From an uncultured Ruminococcus sp. (GTDB lineage Bacteria > Bacillota > Clostridia > Oscillospirales > Ruminococcaceae): a stretch of 64,000 nt of DNA. Made by a program: the position numbers and the translations under genes. Positions 51,932 through 62,572 of this stretch are shown in pieces (position 1 is the stretch's first letter; every line of letters begins with the position of its first letter). The notes under the pieces are model-generated. The model was not told the DNA's origin and did no database searches. It was given only the letters and a program-made list of their open reading frames with translations. The stretch spans positions 1 through 64,000 of the forward strand of contig CAJTLC010000003.1 of the NCBI GenBank assembly GCA_910576995.1. Reading direction: 5' to 3'.

Positions 51932-53233
51932 TCACAAATCATTTCTGATTATATCATCAAGAGTTTCGCGCTTAACGGCGATTCTCGATTCTCCGTTGTT
52001 TACGAATACAACAGCAGGCTTTTGCAGTCTGTTGTAATTCGACGACATGGAGTAATTATACGCACCCGTAGCGCATACTGCGATTATATCCCCTGCTTCG
52101 GCGTGCTGGAGCGGCATATTCTCGCCGATCAGATCGCCGCTTTCGCAGCATTTTCCGGCAATGGTAACGCATTCCGTACGCTCTTCATTCGCCTTATTTG
52201 CGACTAAAGCTTCGTATTCAGAGCCGTAGAGAATATATCTCGGACTGTCCGCCATGCTTCCGTCAACGGAGATATATGTACGTATATTGGGGATCTCCTT
52301 GCGCGCGCCGACCGTATAAAGCGTGATTCCGGCAGGAGCGGCGATCGATCTGCCAGGTTCGATGTAAATAAACGGACGGGAAATATTCAGCGCGGCGCAC
52401 TGCTCCGTAACCACCTTTGCAACTCGCTCCATGAACACCTCGAAAGGCTGCGGATCATGCTCGTTCAGGTACTTGATGCCGAATCCGCCGCCCAAATTCA
52501 GCCCCTTTATCTCGTAGCCGAGTTCGTTTTTGATCTTGGCAATAAAAGTCAACATTACCTTTGCGGCTTCTTCAAATGGAGCGATATCGAATATCTGCGA
52601 ACCGATGTGGCAATGAACGCCGTACAGCTCAACATTTTCACAGGCAACGGCTTCCTTGACAGCTTCAAAAGCCTCGCCCGTTTCGAGCGCGAAACCGAAT
52701 TTACTGTCAATCTGACCTGTTTTTACGAAATCATGGGTATGAGCGTCGATGCCGGGCTTGATGCGGAACATGATATGGGGCTTTTTGCCCTGTTCCGCGG
52801 CGATTTTTTCAAGGCGGCGGAGCTCGCTGATATTATCGACGATGATATGACCAACGCCGATCTCGACTGCGTAGCTGAGTTCTTCATTCGTCTTGTTATT
52901 ACCGTGGAAGCCGATTTTCGCCGGGTCGAAACCTGCTTTTACAGCCGTATACAACTCGCCGATCGAAACTGCGTCGAGACCGAGTCCCTCGCTGCCTACG
53001 ATGCGGCACATTTCCATGCATGAAAGAGCCTTGCTCGCGTAATGAACTCGCCCCATATCGCCGTAGAATTTCTTGATGCTGTCGTTGAAGCGGCGGCAGT
53101 TCGTGCGAACGGTCTGCTCGTCCATTACATAAAGCGGAGTGCCGTATTTCGCGGCAAGTTCGACCGTATCCGCTCCGCCGAAAGTCAGATTTCCTTTTTC
53201 GTTAACATTCAAATTTTCAGATACAAATTCCAT
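51932..53233 (-). CDS. lysA: Diaminopimelate decarboxylase
   Basis: The 433-residue PLP enzyme makes lysine from meso-diaminopimelate. The PLP lysine is in VHYASKALSC. Other motifs are HCHIGSQ, LNLGGGFGI, EPGRS and CCESGD. It is last in the lon-engB-lysA operon, 14 bp after engB, and has a GAAAGGA site. Confidence 0.96.
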   Translation of the reverse strand: MEFVSENLNVNEKGNLTFGGADTVELAAKYGTPLYVMDEQTVRTNCRRFNDSIKKFYGDMGRVHYASKALSCMEMCRIVGSEGLGLDAVSIGELYTAVKAGFDPAKIGFHGNNKTNEELSYAVEIGVGHIIVDNISELRRLEKIAAEQGKKPHIMFRIKPGIDAHTHDFVKTGQIDSKFGFALETGEAFEAVKEAVACENVELYGVHCHIGSQIFDIAPFEEAAKVMLTFIAKIKNELGYEIKGLNLGGGFGIKYLNEHDPQPFEVFMERVAKVVTEQCAALNISRPFIYIEPGRSIAAPAGITLYTVGARKEIPNIRTYISVDGSMADSPRYILYGSEYEALVANKANEERTECVTIAGKCCESGDLIGENMPLQHAEAGDIIAVCATGAYNYSMSSNYNRLQKPAVVFVNNGESRIAVKRETLDDIIRNDL

Positions 53234-53247
53234 AAATATCTATCCTT

Positions 53248-53838
53248 TCAGTCTTGGGTGATCTCTTCAACGATATCCCTCAATTCCTCGACGCCCTCGA
53301 AAGTCATCGAAGAAAAAGGGATAACGTGCATATCGTCAAAGCACGGTATTTCGGTACGAAACGCCTCCATGCGCTTCTGACGCTCCATTTTTTTCAGTTT
53401 GTCGGCTTTTGTCAGAACAAGCACGAACGGCATTTCCGTATCTATCAGATAATCAATCATTTTCAGATCGTCTTTGGTCGGTTCATGGCGCATATCGACC
53501 AGCATAAACACCAGTCTGATATCCCTTTCTGAACTCAGGTAACCGTCTATAAGTCCAGACCAGCGTTCTTTTTCGGATTTTGCGACCTTTGCATAACCAT
53601 ATCCGGGAAGATCGACGAAATAAATATTTTCCAATCCGTAAAAATTTATAGTAGCCGTTTTGCCGGGAACAGAGCTGACTCTAGCGAGATTTTTTCTGTT
53701 GAACAATTTATTTATCAAAGTGGATTTTCCCACATTCGAATGCCCTGCAAATGCGATCTCGATACGCTCAGACGGCGGTATTTGGGAATATTTTCCGTAC
53801 GAAGCCACGTATTCGGCTTTATTGTAATTCAATTTCAT
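53248..53838 (-). CDS. engB: Ribosome biogenesis GTPase EngB/YsxC
   Basis: The 196-residue GTPase has the G-motifs GHSNVGKST, DLPGYGYAKV and TKADK. It acts in large-subunit assembly. It lies between lon and lysA; the lon-engB order is common in Firmicutes. Confidence 0.96.
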   Translation of the reverse strand: MKLNYNKAEYVASYGKYSQIPPSERIEIAFAGHSNVGKSTLINKLFNRKNLARVSSVPGKTATINFYGLENIYFVDLPGYGYAKVAKSEKERWSGLIDGYLSSERDIRLVFMLVDMRHEPTKDDLKMIDYLIDTEMPFVLVLTKADKLKKMERQKRMEAFRTEIPCFDDMHVIPFSSMTFEGVEELRDIVEEITQD

Positions 53839-53858
53839 AAACGCCTCCTTTGCCGCTA

Positions 53859-56207
53859 TTAATCAGTCAGCGCCGTATCCAGAACTTCTTTCAGATTTTC
53901 GGCAAAAACGAATTCAACGGCATTTTTTACAGCATCGTCGACTTCTTCAAGATCGGGCTTATTAGCCGCAGGAATGATAACGGTTTTGATGCCCGCCTTA
54001 TAAGCTGCCATTGTTTTTTCACGCAGACCGCCAATTGGAAGCACATCTCCGTGAAGAGTTATCTCTCCCGTCATAGCTACGTCGGAGCGCACTTTTCTGC
54101 CTGAAAGAGCCGAAACCAGAGCCGTCGTCATGGTAACGCCGGCAGACGGTCCGTCTTTCGGAACAGCGCCTTCCGGAGCATGAATATGAATATCCCTTTT
54201 CTTATAAAATTCCTTATCTATCCCGTATTTGTCAGCAACGCTTCTCACATAGCTTACTGCGATCTTCGAGCTTTCCTTCATAACGTCGCCCAGCGAGCCG
54301 GTCACTTCGGTTTTTCCGCTGCCATCAAGATGAACGACCTCAATTGGAAGAATAGTTCCGCCCACGGACGTCCAAGCCAGTCCGTTGACAACGCCGATCT
54401 GGTCTTTTTTGGAATTGAATTCGGAAATATATTTTCTGATACCCAGCCAGTTTTGAAGATCTTTCGCTTTTACCGCAATTCTTTTCGCCTCGCCCGAAGC
54501 GATCTTTTTTGCGCCCTTTCTGCAAATCGAAGCGATAACGCGTTCAAGAGCGCGCACGCCGGCTTCCCTTGTATAATAAAGGATAATGTCATTCAGCGCG
54601 TCATCAGCAATTTTCAGCTGAGTCCCTTTCATGCCATGCTCTTTAAGCTGCTTGGGAACAAGATGATCTTTTGCTATGTGGAATTTTTCCTCCGCCGTAT
54701 AACTTGGAAGTTCGATAAGTTCCATTCTGTCAAGCAAAGGCGCGGGAATACTTCCGACATCATTGGCAGTAGTGATGAATACAGCCTTGCTAAGATCGAA
54801 AGGCACTTCCAGAAAATGGTCGCGGAATTCAACATTCTGTTCGCTGTCGAGAACTTCAAGCATTGCCGACGAGGGATCGCCCTTCATATCGCTGCACAGC
54901 TTGTCGATCTCGTCGAACAATATCAGCGGATTAGCAGTTCCCGCCTGCTGCAAAGCCGCAATAATCCTGCCCGGCATTGCGCCTACATAGGTCTTGCGGT
55001 GACCTCTTATATCAGCTTCATCGCGTACGCCGCCGAGTGAAACGCGCACATACTTTCTGCCCATCGCCTTGGCAACAGATTTTGCAATCGAAGTTTTGCC
55101 AATTCCGGGAGGACCTGCAAGACAGATTATCTGACCTTTAATTTCAGGGTTTAACATATGTACCGCGAGGAATTCGACAATACGTTCCTTAACTTTTTTC
55201 ATGCCATAGTGATCCTTATCAAGAACAGCTTCAGCCTTTTCGACAGATATTTTTGTTTTAGTAAGTTTGCCCCATGGCAGTTCAAGAACTGTATCAAGAT
55301 AATTTTTTATCACAAAAGCTTCCTGAGAAGCGGCGGGGAGCTTGGTAAGCCTGTCCGCTTCTTTAAGAAGTTTATCACGGCTTTTTTCGTCGATCTTCAG
55401 CGCCATTATATCGCTTGTATACTTAAAAGCCTCATTGTCTTCTTCCTCGCCAAGCTGTTCCTGAATAAAACGCATCTGCTCGCGCAGGAAATATTCCTTC
55501 TGACTTTTATCGACGCTGTTTTTTGTTTGCTCGTTTATGAAGTTTTCCAACTCCCTTACTTCCACCTCGGCAGAAAGACTTGCAAACAATATTGAAAGCT
55601 TATTGAGAACGTTGGATTCCTCCAACATTTTCTGCTTGTCCTGATAATTAATATTGCAGTTGAAAGCAATAGCTTCAATAAGCTTTATGGGTTTTTCCGC
55701 AAACATAACCGAATTCAGAAGCTCCTTAGGCATATGCGGCATAGTTAGTGAAGCGAAACGCTCGAAAGCGTCTTTTGTTGCGCGCATAAGAGCCTGACAT
55801 TCTATCTCGTCGTACTTTGCCCGAGAATACATTGCGGAACGCTTGACTTCCGCGCTAAACGTTTCGCCGTCGTCTATAAGGCGAACGAGATCGGCTTTAT
55901 AAATACCCTCGACAAGCACTTTCAGCACGTTATTATCGGGAACTCTGAGTACCTGCCTGATCTCCGCCACCACCCCGACTTTATAGATATCGCTTGCTTT
56001 GGGAACTTCAACATCTGTTTCATGCTGTGCGACAAGAAACAGTCTGCCGTTTCCTTTCAGTGCTTTTTCCACAGAAGCAATGCTTTTATCGCGTGCAATA
56101 TCAAAATGCATTACCATTTTTGGAAACGCTACAACGCCCCGCATAGGTATGGCATAGAAAATATTGCCGTGTTCAGTAGTTTTACTGCTCTTGATAGTAT
56201 GTTCCAT
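53859..56207 (-). CDS. lon: ATP-dependent protease Lon
   Basis: The 782-residue protein has an N-terminal LON substrate domain (about 1-200), an AAA+ domain with [15 protein letters not shown] and a C-terminal protease. The catalytic Ser is in [11 protein letters not shown] and the Lys in [14 protein letters not shown]. Length is typical of the bacterial LonA type. It is first in the operon, behind a promoter with a leader of about 200 bp. Confidence 0.97.
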   Translation of the reverse strand: MEHTIKSSKTTEHGNIFYAIPMRGVVAFPKMVMHFDIARDKSIASVEKALKGNGRLFLVAQHETDVEVPKASDIYKVGVVAEIRQVLRVPDNNVLKVLVEGIYKADLVRLIDDGETFSAEVKRSAMYSRAKYDEIECQALMRATKDAFERFASLTMPHMPKELLNSVMFAEKPIKLIEAIAFNCNINYQDKQKMLEESNVLNKLSILFASLSAEVEVRELENFINEQTKNSVDKSQKEYFLREQMRFIQEQLGEEEDNEAFKYTSDIMALKIDEKSRDKLLKEADRLTKLPAASQEAFVIKNYLDTVLELPWGKLTKTKISVEKAEAVLDKDHYGMKKVKERIVEFLAVHMLNPEIKGQIICLAGPPGIGKTSIAKSVAKAMGRKYVRVSLGGVRDEADIRGHRKTYVGAMPGRIIAALQQAGTANPLILFDEIDKLCSDMKGDPSSAMLEVLDSEQNVEFRDHFLEVPFDLSKAVFITTANDVGSIPAPLLDRMELIELPSYTAEEKFHIAKDHLVPKQLKEHGMKGTQLKIADDALNDIILYYTREAGVRALERVIASICRKGAKKIASGEAKRIAVKAKDLQNWLGIRKYISEFNSKKDQIGVVNGLAWTSVGGTILPIEVVHLDGSGKTEVTGSLGDVMKESSKIAVSYVRSVADKYGIDKEFYKKRDIHIHAPEGAVPKDGPSAGVTMTTALVSALSGRKVRSDVAMTGEITLHGDVLPIGGLREKTMAAYKAGIKTVIIPAANKPDLEEVDDAVKNAVEFVFAENLKEVLDTALTD

Positions 56208-56565
56208 ATTAATCTCCCAATGATCATAATAGACTGTCTTCGCAAGATATGCATACGGAGCTTCGAACGTAATTTTTTCAAATTCTAAAGAAAAAAGCCG
56301 CAGGCATACCTATATATGGTAAAGATTCCGGCGCATCGATCGGCAATATTTTCCGGAAGGATGTGCACAGCGTCTTGTGAAAACAATAAAATAGATTCTT
56401 TTGATAATATACATTATACTATATCTTTCAGAAAAATGCAAGAGTTATTTTTTAGAGCCTGTTTAAGAACTTGTGTTCATAGGAGAAGCTGCTCGTCTTT
56501 TCGGCAAATTTTGCCGCTGACTGCGTCAAAAATTCTTGCAATACGACAGTATTCCTGCGGATTTT
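56208..56565 (-). other. Upstream region of lon
   Basis: The 358-bp gap holds the lon promoter and a leader of about 200 bp with no recognised riboswitch or heat-shock operator. Just past the peptidase gene is a 30-codon frame (MKNPQEYCRI, about 56477-56569) whose ATG overlaps the peptidase stop. It contains a CGGCAAA/TTTGCCG stem and may be chance or the remains of a repeat. Confidence 0.4.
56413..56441 (-). promoter_or_regulatory. Promoter of the lon operon
   Basis: On the minus strand TTGCAT (56441-56436) and TATAAT (56418-56413) are 17 bp apart. Confidence 0.7.
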
Positions 56566-58173
56566 TCATGCTGACAACTCCTTATAATTTTCGGAATATT
56601 GTATCAGATATTCAGCCAATCTCTCTATATATTCTTTGGAAAGCACATCGCTGAATCCACATTCTTCCAATGCGGCGCCAAATCTTACATCTTTGGAATT
56701 CACTGGAACAGCCGCGATCTTTTCATAGCGTTCAAGTGCCTGCTGAGGATCGCTGAAACAATCTTCAGCAATATCCATCGCAGCCAGAGCCGATACTCCA
56801 TAGCTTACATAATATCCCGGAGATTCAAACATATGGCTTACATAAAAAAATGGAAAATCCTCCGCGTAATCGCCCATGACATCGCAGTAAAGTTCCAGAA
56901 CCTCATCGGCTGTCATTTCATCGGAACGCGTCAGAGCCGTATATTCGAATTCTCCAATAAGGAATCCCGTTATTATCGAGTCCGTAATATCATTCATTTT
57001 AAGAAGCTTCATAGCGTCTGACTGTTCGCCATAAATATCATCATAAAACTGCATGAACAGTAATTCCATTCCCTGAGACTGAATTTCCGCAATATCAAGA
57101 TTCGTCGAAGTAAAATAAGCTTTGGTATCGTCCTGAAACGATGAATGAAAATGACCATATTCATGAATAGCCGTAAAAAGGTCATAATACGAATTATCCG
57201 TATAAATGTACATCAGCGCAGCGTTATTTGCAGGAAGATCGGCAGTAAACGATCCGCTATAGCAGTTATTTCCCGTGGCTATAACATATGATTCGCCGTC
57301 TGACAGTTTATCGGCGCTTTTTTTGATTTCAGGCGAAAGCTGCGAAGCGTACTGCTGAACAGTTCCGAAAAGCGAATCAACGATAACGGGAGAATCAAAT
57401 ACGTCGTTGCAGTATTTATTGTCATAAAAGCTATCAAGCAATTTTTCCGACGCAGGAACAAGTTCCTCCCTGACTGCCTGAGACAGATCAATGATCTGCT
57501 CCGGAGTGTAGTCGCGGTTGTAATCCTCATAAAACGTTTCAGCATCATACTCTGAAAGTATGTCAAGATATATTTCGGCGCATTGGAGATTTTTTTCCTG
57601 ATCGCTGAGGGAATTATCATAAGAGACGCTGTAATATTTATCAAGATATTCATCCGAAACCCAATAATCAACAGAAGCGTATCCCTCTGCACGTGCAAGA
57701 TTCATTCCGCGCGACGTATAATAGTCAGCCATTTCATCGGTCACATATTCCTTGAAAAGATGTGAATATTCGTCAGAAGCATATCCTTTTGAAAACACGA
57801 ACGCCAAGGCTTCAAAAGCAATATACGCCTCTTCGGAAATGCTGTCGCTTTTTGATTCGAGGTCCTCGTCGTCCCATTTCAAATAGCTTTTCACTTGAGC
57901 ATACGCCTTATCGTTGGCAAGCAGATCAAGATCGTCAAGAAGAGTATTAATACCTTCCTGAATGTTTTTTTCATTGTCTGAAATTTTTATATCGTCCAGC
58001 AGTTTATACGCATGGTCGTTCAGTTTGTCGATGCTCGTTTCGGAATATTCGTAATCTGGCTCGGCTGAATCGGCATATCTGCTTACCGAACCGCCGTTTT
58101 CAATTTTAAGCAAATCTGTAACAGCGCATGAACATAATGCAGACAGCAGGGCGATAGCAATTAATTTTTTCAT
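56566..58173 (-). CDS. Lipoprotein zinc metallopeptidase, M3-like
   Basis: The protein has 535 residues from the ATG at 58173 (AAAGGAG five bases upstream; an upstream start at 58200 is unlikely). A lipoprotein signal ends at LSALCSC, so the protein should be anchored outside the membrane. The middle part is helical and acidic. The zinc motif HEYGH lies at about residue 344, with a further Glu in IAEIQSQGMELL, as in M3 oligoendopeptidases. It probably trims peptides at the surface. The sequence is divergent, so the exact family is uncertain. It is separated from the rib operon by 111 bp, without a clear promoter. Confidence 0.75.
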   Translation of the reverse strand: MKKLIAIALLSALCSCAVTDLLKIENGGSVSRYADSAEPDYEYSETSIDKLNDHAYKLLDDIKISDNEKNIQEGINTLLDDLDLLANDKAYAQVKSYLKWDDEDLESKSDSISEEAYIAFEALAFVFSKGYASDEYSHLFKEYVTDEMADYYTSRGMNLARAEGYASVDYWVSDEYLDKYYSVSYDNSLSDQEKNLQCAEIYLDILSEYDAETFYEDYNRDYTPEQIIDLSQAVREELVPASEKLLDSFYDNKYCNDVFDSPVIVDSLFGTVQQYASQLSPEIKKSADKLSDGESYVIATGNNCYSGSFTADLPANNAALMYIYTDNSYYDLFTAIHEYGHFHSSFQDDTKAYFTSTNLDIAEIQSQGMELLFMQFYDDIYGEQSDAMKLLKMNDITDSIITGFLIGEFEYTALTRSDEMTADEVLELYCDVMGDYAEDFPFFYVSHMFESPGYYVSYGVSALAAMDIAEDCFSDPQQALERYEKIAAVPVNSKDVRFGAALEECGFSDVLSKEYIERLAEYLIQYSENYKELSA

Positions 58174-58284
58174 TGTTCTCCTTTCATTTACGCAAATCAT
58201 TTTTTACTTGTGCTGCAATATGTCAGAGAATGCAATAAAACAAAATCCTCTTAACATAATACAGAATAGTAAAAAAGATTGACT

Positions 58285-58938
58285 TTAAAGAAGCTTCTCG
58301 ACCGCAACAGGTATTTCAATAATATCACTCACTACAATATCAGCTGCGGACAATTCGCTGCCGTCGGCATATCCGTATCCGCATCCTATCGAATTCAGTC
58401 CGTTTTTTAAAGCCGTTTCGATATCATGAAAGCGATCGCCTATGACTATGAATTTACCGTCATACAGTGGAGCGAAAAGGCGGAATATCTGATATTTCGG
58501 CAAAAAATCATACTCTTCGCAACAATAAAAATGATCAAAAAAGCGATCGAGACCGAATACTCTTTTATGACGTTCCATATATTTTATGCGGCAGTTGCTT
58601 AGAAAAATCAACGTATGCCCGCTTCTTTTCAAATCAGCAAGAACTTCTTCGGTATGCGGAAATAATGCTCCCTCGCCTTTTTCGATACGCGCACCCATAT
58701 CCTCGCCGAGCATCACGCGCGCCTTTTCCCGAATTTCGGGAGCGGCGTCGGGAAGAAACCTGCTCCACATATCCGTAGAATTAAATCCCAGCCAATAACT
58801 TATTTCTTTATCGCTGAACTCTTTTTCAGCCATATATCCGTTATCGAAAAGCCATTTGCAGGTGCTGCGAAAAGCGGGCGCATACGTTTTCATGGATTGA
58901 TGAAGAGTTCCGTCGTAATCAAAAATAAGATTAGCCAT
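58285..58938 (-). CDS. HAD family phosphatase, phosphoglycolate phosphatase-like
   Basis: The 217-residue HAD hydrolase has motif I FDYDGTL, motif II LIFLSNCR, a later Lys/Arg region and motif III GDRFHDIETA. A helical cap lies at about residues 15-85. It abuts ribH, so it might dephosphorylate 5-amino-6-ribitylamino-uracil phosphate, the missing step in many riboflavin operons. General phosphoglycolate-type activity is equally possible. Confidence 0.8.
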   Translation of the reverse strand: MANLIFDYDGTLHQSMKTYAPAFRSTCKWLFDNGYMAEKEFSDKEISYWLGFNSTDMWSRFLPDAAPEIREKARVMLGEDMGARIEKGEGALFPHTEEVLADLKRSGHTLIFLSNCRIKYMERHKRVFGLDRFFDHFYCCEEYDFLPKYQIFRLFAPLYDGKFIVIGDRFHDIETALKNGLNSIGCGYGYADGSELSAADIVVSDIIEIPVAVEKLL

Positions 58939-59406
58939 TTAGTCCTCTATCTCCCTGATAAGATTTATCATCTCGATAGCTCCCTCGGCGCATTCGCTGC
59001 CCTTGTTTCCTGCCTTCGAGCCTGCGCGTTCGATAGCCTGCTCGATATTTTCGGTAGTGATAACGCCGAACATTACAGGAATATCGCTGTTCAGAGATAC
59101 CTGCGCGATACCCTTTGCTGCTTCATTGCACACAAGATCGTAATGCGAAGTGCTTCCGCGAATTATCGCTCCGAGACAAATAATTGCGTCGTATTTTCCG
59201 CATTTAGCCATTTTCTGCGCGATAAGCGGAATCTCAAAAGCTCCGGGAACCCATGCAACGTCAATGGAATTCTCCGAAACGTCATGGCGTTTAAGCGTAT
59301 CGATAGCTCCGCCCAGAAGCTTGCTTGTGATGAATTCATTGAATCGTGCAACAACGATTCCGATTCTGACGTCCTTGGGTACAAGATTTCCTTCATAAGT
59401 TTTCAT
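58939..59406 (-). CDS. ribH: 6,7-dimethyl-8-ribityllumazine synthase
   Basis: The 155-residue subunit of the icosahedral lumazine synthase shows [34 protein letters not shown] and the catalytic His in that last motif. It joins the pyrimidine and butanone-phosphate precursors. It abuts the HAD gene. Confidence 0.97.
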   Translation of the reverse strand: MKTYEGNLVPKDVRIGIVVARFNEFITSKLLGGAIDTLKRHDVSENSIDVAWVPGAFEIPLIAQKMAKCGKYDAIICLGAIIRGSTSHYDLVCNEAAKGIAQVSLNSDIPVMFGVITTENIEQAIERAGSKAGNKGSECAEGAIEMINLIREIED

Positions 59407-59418
59407 AATAATTCTCCT

Positions 59419-59940
59419 TTATTCTTCGTGTTGAATGTAGTTGTTTTCGAGCATTTCCGTAAGCTCGTCTTTGTTTTCGATGATTTCGTATTTCCACGGC
59501 GTTTTCAATTTTTTCCAATATATTTCAACCGATTCGCCGTTTATTTTATATCTGCAATTTTGCTTGCATTTCCCCGATCTGATAACATCGAGCATTATAA
59601 TTTTATTCTCTGTTATATAAGCGTATTTTCCGAAAACGATCATTATTAAAGAATAAATAAAAAACAATATCCATGTTATAGCAAAAAACAGATAGGCTCT
59701 TTCACGTGAGAATTCTCCGCGTTCGGCAGCCGTTGTCATCTGCATAAACATATTAAAAGTATTAAACGCCGATAAACCAAGCCATGTGAAAGCGACAGCC
59801 ATATTCTTTGATTTTACCTTTATATTTTTTTCAGCTTTTTTCAGATTTACGCTTTTGCTTATCACTCCCATTATGATCATTATCAAAAGAGAGAAAACAA
59901 TAACTAAAAAAATAATGCTGAATATTTCAAAAAATCCCAT
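59419..59940 (-). CDS. Hypothetical membrane protein, 173 aa
   Basis: The protein has an N-terminal helix (about 5-27), two central helices (about 45-65 and 83-105) and a hydrophilic C-terminal domain of about 65 residues beginning YAYITENKIIML. I do not recognise the family; a DUF5673-like fold is possible. It lies between ribBA and ribH, so it shares their transcript. There is no sign of a role in riboflavin transport. Confidence 0.65.
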   Translation of the reverse strand: MGFFEIFSIIFLVIVFSLLIMIIMGVISKSVNLKKAEKNIKVKSKNMAVAFTWLGLSAFNTFNMFMQMTTAAERGEFSRERAYLFFAITWILFFIYSLIMIVFGKYAYITENKIIMLDVIRSGKCKQNCRYKINGESVEIYWKKLKTPWKYEIIENKDELTEMLENNYIQHEE

Positions 59941-59951
59941 ATATTTACCTC

Positions 59952-61151
59952 TTAATAATCGAGAATATGCCCCATTTTATCCTTTTTGGTTCTAAGGTAG
60001 AAAAGGTCGTAAGCCGTAGCGTCCATCTGGATAGGCACGCGTTCCTTAATTTCAATTCCGAAGCCGCTTAGTCCGTAGACTTTATCTGGATTATTGGTAA
60101 GAAGTCTGAGCGTTTTGCACCCGAGATCACGGAGAATCTGCGCGCCGATATAGTATTCGCGCATATCTCCGGGAAAACCGAGCGCAAGATTAGCCTCGAG
60201 AGTATCCAATCCCTTATCCTGCAATTCATAAGCGCGAAGCTTATTGATAAGCCCGATGCCGCGACCCTCCTGACGCATATAAAGAAGAACTCCCCTGCCC
60301 TCTTTTTCGATCTGCGCCATTGCGGAGGCGAATTGCTGACCGCAGTCGCATTTCAGAGAACCGAAAGCGTCGCCCGTAAGACATTCTGAATGAACTCGAC
60401 AGAGAATATCGTTTCCGTCTTCAATATCGCCTTTTACAAGCGCAACATGATGCTCGCCGTTAAGCTTGTTGACATAGCCGAGCGCACGGAATTCTCCGTA
60501 TTTCGTGGGAAGTTTCGTATCAGCGACGCATTCGACGAAATTTTCATGTATTTTGCGATATTCTTTAAGAGCCTGAATAGTAATGAATTTCATTCCCCAT
60601 TCGACGGCTTTTTCCTGCAATTCGGCTGCGCGCATCATTGTTCCGTCATCGCGCATGATCTCGCAGCAAAGACCGCATTCTTTCAGACCGGCAAGGCGCA
60701 TCAAATCAACGGTAGCCTCCGTATGCCCCTCCCGTTCCAGAACGCCGTTCTTTTTCGCAGTCAACGGGAACATATGACCGGGTCTGCGGAAATCTTCGGG
60801 CTTCGTGTTATCGTCAACCGACATTCGAGCCGTAAATCCGCGTTCCGCCGCAGAAATTCCGGTAGTCGTTTCAACATGATCAATAGAAACGGTAAACGCC
60901 GTTGCATGATTATCGGTATTGAAATCCACCATCTGCGGAAGATGAAGCTTATTGCAAAGTTCAATGCTCATCGGCATACAAATAAGCCCCTTTGCATGAG
61001 CAGCCATAAAATTGACATTTTCGGTGGTAGCAAATTCAGCGGCGCATATCATATCTCCCTCGTTTTCGCGGTTTTCATCGTCGGTCACAAGGATTATTTC
61101 CCCGTTTCGAAGAGCGTCCAGAGCCTCTTCAACGGTATTGTATTCGAACAT
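59952..61151 (-). CDS. ribBA: DHBP synthase / GTP cyclohydrolase II fusion
   Basis: The 399-residue bifunctional enzyme has an N-terminal DHBP synthase ([18 protein letters not shown]). The C-terminal GTP cyclohydrolase II has zinc ligands in [17 protein letters not shown] and RQEGRGIGL. It supplies both branches of riboflavin synthesis. Confidence 0.97.
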   Translation of the reverse strand: MFEYNTVEEALDALRNGEIILVTDDENRENEGDMICAAEFATTENVNFMAAHAKGLICMPMSIELCNKLHLPQMVDFNTDNHATAFTVSIDHVETTTGISAAERGFTARMSVDDNTKPEDFRRPGHMFPLTAKKNGVLEREGHTEATVDLMRLAGLKECGLCCEIMRDDGTMMRAAELQEKAVEWGMKFITIQALKEYRKIHENFVECVADTKLPTKYGEFRALGYVNKLNGEHHVALVKGDIEDGNDILCRVHSECLTGDAFGSLKCDCGQQFASAMAQIEKEGRGVLLYMRQEGRGIGLINKLRAYELQDKGLDTLEANLALGFPGDMREYYIGAQILRDLGCKTLRLLTNNPDKVYGLSGFGIEIKERVPIQMDATAYDLFYLRTKKDKMGHILDY

Positions 61152-61160
61152 ATTAATCTC

Positions 61161-61910
61161 CTACTTTCTTATGGTAATATCGCCTACATCGGCTGAAAGT
61201 TCCGCTTGACACTTTTGACCGATAATTAATTCATACTTCTCGGAAACAGTATCTTTTGAAACGTCTTTTTCAGTGTAATCAATTCCCTGAGTATCGAAAT
61301 CGACATCTCCAACATCGGCTGAAATTTCAAATTTGCATTCCGCAGCGTCTGTAATAGAAACGTCTATATCTCCAACATCGGATTTAATCCTTGAATCGCC
61401 GTTCAGCGCAATATTTTTCGCCGTAACCGTTCCTACGTCAGCGTAAATATCGAAACTGCCCGATAATTCATTAAGCTTTATGTCGCCCACATCAGTTGAA
61501 ATATCAAAATCGCAAAACGACTTCGGAAGTGTTATTTCAAGATCTGTAATACGCGAAATCAAGGCAAAATTTTTATAATCATTGAAGCTTATATAAAGAG
61601 TATCGTTTCTTATCTCATATTTGAGTTTTATATCTTTAAGCGCTTCGGAAACTTTGTTTTTATCTACGCCGCTGCATTTATATGTTCCAACGATCTCGGC
61701 ATTATCGGATTCGCCGAATTTGACCGAACACTGACCGACATCAATATCTACATTGAGCTTCTCGATATTATCCGTTTCAATCTGAACTGTTTCAGTTCTG
61801 CTGTCGGAAAGGTTAAAATCTGCATCTTTTTCAATATTGAATCCGTTTATGTTAACGCTGCATGAAGCGAATGCAATAAGCGGTATAGCCGCAAGAAATA
61901 GTTTTTTCAT
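61161..61910 (-). CDS. DUF4097-like lipoprotein with DVGD repeats
   Basis: The 249-residue lipoprotein has a signal ending FASC and a beta-helix-like body in which a DVG-plus-hydrophobic motif recurs six times (DVGQC, DVGDIKL, DVGTVTA, DVGDIDV, DVGDVDF, DVGDITI). Each repeat is about 20-40 residues. This is the pattern of DUF4097 adhesin-like proteins. It lies inside the riboflavin operon, between ribE and ribBA, with no obvious metabolic link. Confidence 0.75.
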   Translation of the reverse strand: MKKLFLAAIPLIAFASCSVNINGFNIEKDADFNLSDSRTETVQIETDNIEKLNVDIDVGQCSVKFGESDNAEIVGTYKCSGVDKNKVSEALKDIKLKYEIRNDTLYISFNDYKNFALISRITDLEITLPKSFCDFDISTDVGDIKLNELSGSFDIYADVGTVTAKNIALNGDSRIKSDVGDIDVSITDAAECKFEISADVGDVDFDTQGIDYTEKDVSKDTVSEKYELIIGQKCQAELSADVGDITIRK

Positions 61911-61921
61911 ATACGTTCTCC

Positions 61922-62572
61922 TTAAACAAATCCGTTTTCAGCAAGAAAATTCATATCCAAGCTGCTTTTGGGGGCAGAATTTTCGGCAGACTGTATTAAT
62001 TTTTCGACATATTTCCCGATAATATCGTTCTCAATGTTAACAATATCCCCTATTTTTTTCGAAGATAATATTGTCATCTCAGCCGTGTGCGGAATTACGG
62101 AAACGCTGAAATCATGATCGGTCACTTTAGCGATCGTCAAGCTGATACCGTCAATTGCAGCAGAGCCTTTTTCCACGATATATCTTAAAATTCCGCCGTC
62201 CGCCGAAATAGTGTACCAAACGGCGATACCGTCATTTTTTATACTTGATATCCTGCCCGTACCGTCGATATGACCAGAAACAATATGACCTCCGAATCGT
62301 CCGCCTGCCGACATTGCACGTTCAAGATTCACCTGACTGCCCGATGAAAGACTACCGAGCGAAGAACGTTTCAAAGTTTCATTCATAACGTCGGCTTGAA
62401 ATATATTGCCATCCATTCTCGTTACCGTCAGGCACACTCCGTTGACCGCAATACTATCGCCCAGCCGAACGTCATCGAGAATTTTTTTCGTCTGAATACG
62501 GATAAAAGAGTTCGTTCCATTTCGTTTTATTTCAACTACTTCGCCCTTTTCTTCAATTATCCCTGTGAACAT
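61922..62572 (-). CDS. ribE: Riboflavin synthase, alpha chain
   Basis: The 216-residue protein has two similar lumazine-binding halves. The N-terminus is MFTGIIEEKGEV, and GDSIAVNGVCLTV and GSAAIDGISLTI are the paired motifs. It overlaps ribD by 20 bp. Confidence 0.97.
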   Translation of the reverse strand: MFTGIIEEKGEVVEIKRNGTNSFIRIQTKKILDDVRLGDSIAVNGVCLTVTRMDGNIFQADVMNETLKRSSLGSLSSGSQVNLERAMSAGGRFGGHIVSGHIDGTGRISSIKNDGIAVWYTISADGGILRYIVEKGSAAIDGISLTIAKVTDHDFSVSVIPHTAEMTILSSKKIGDIVNIENDIIGKYVEKLIQSAENSAPKSSLDMNFLAENGFV

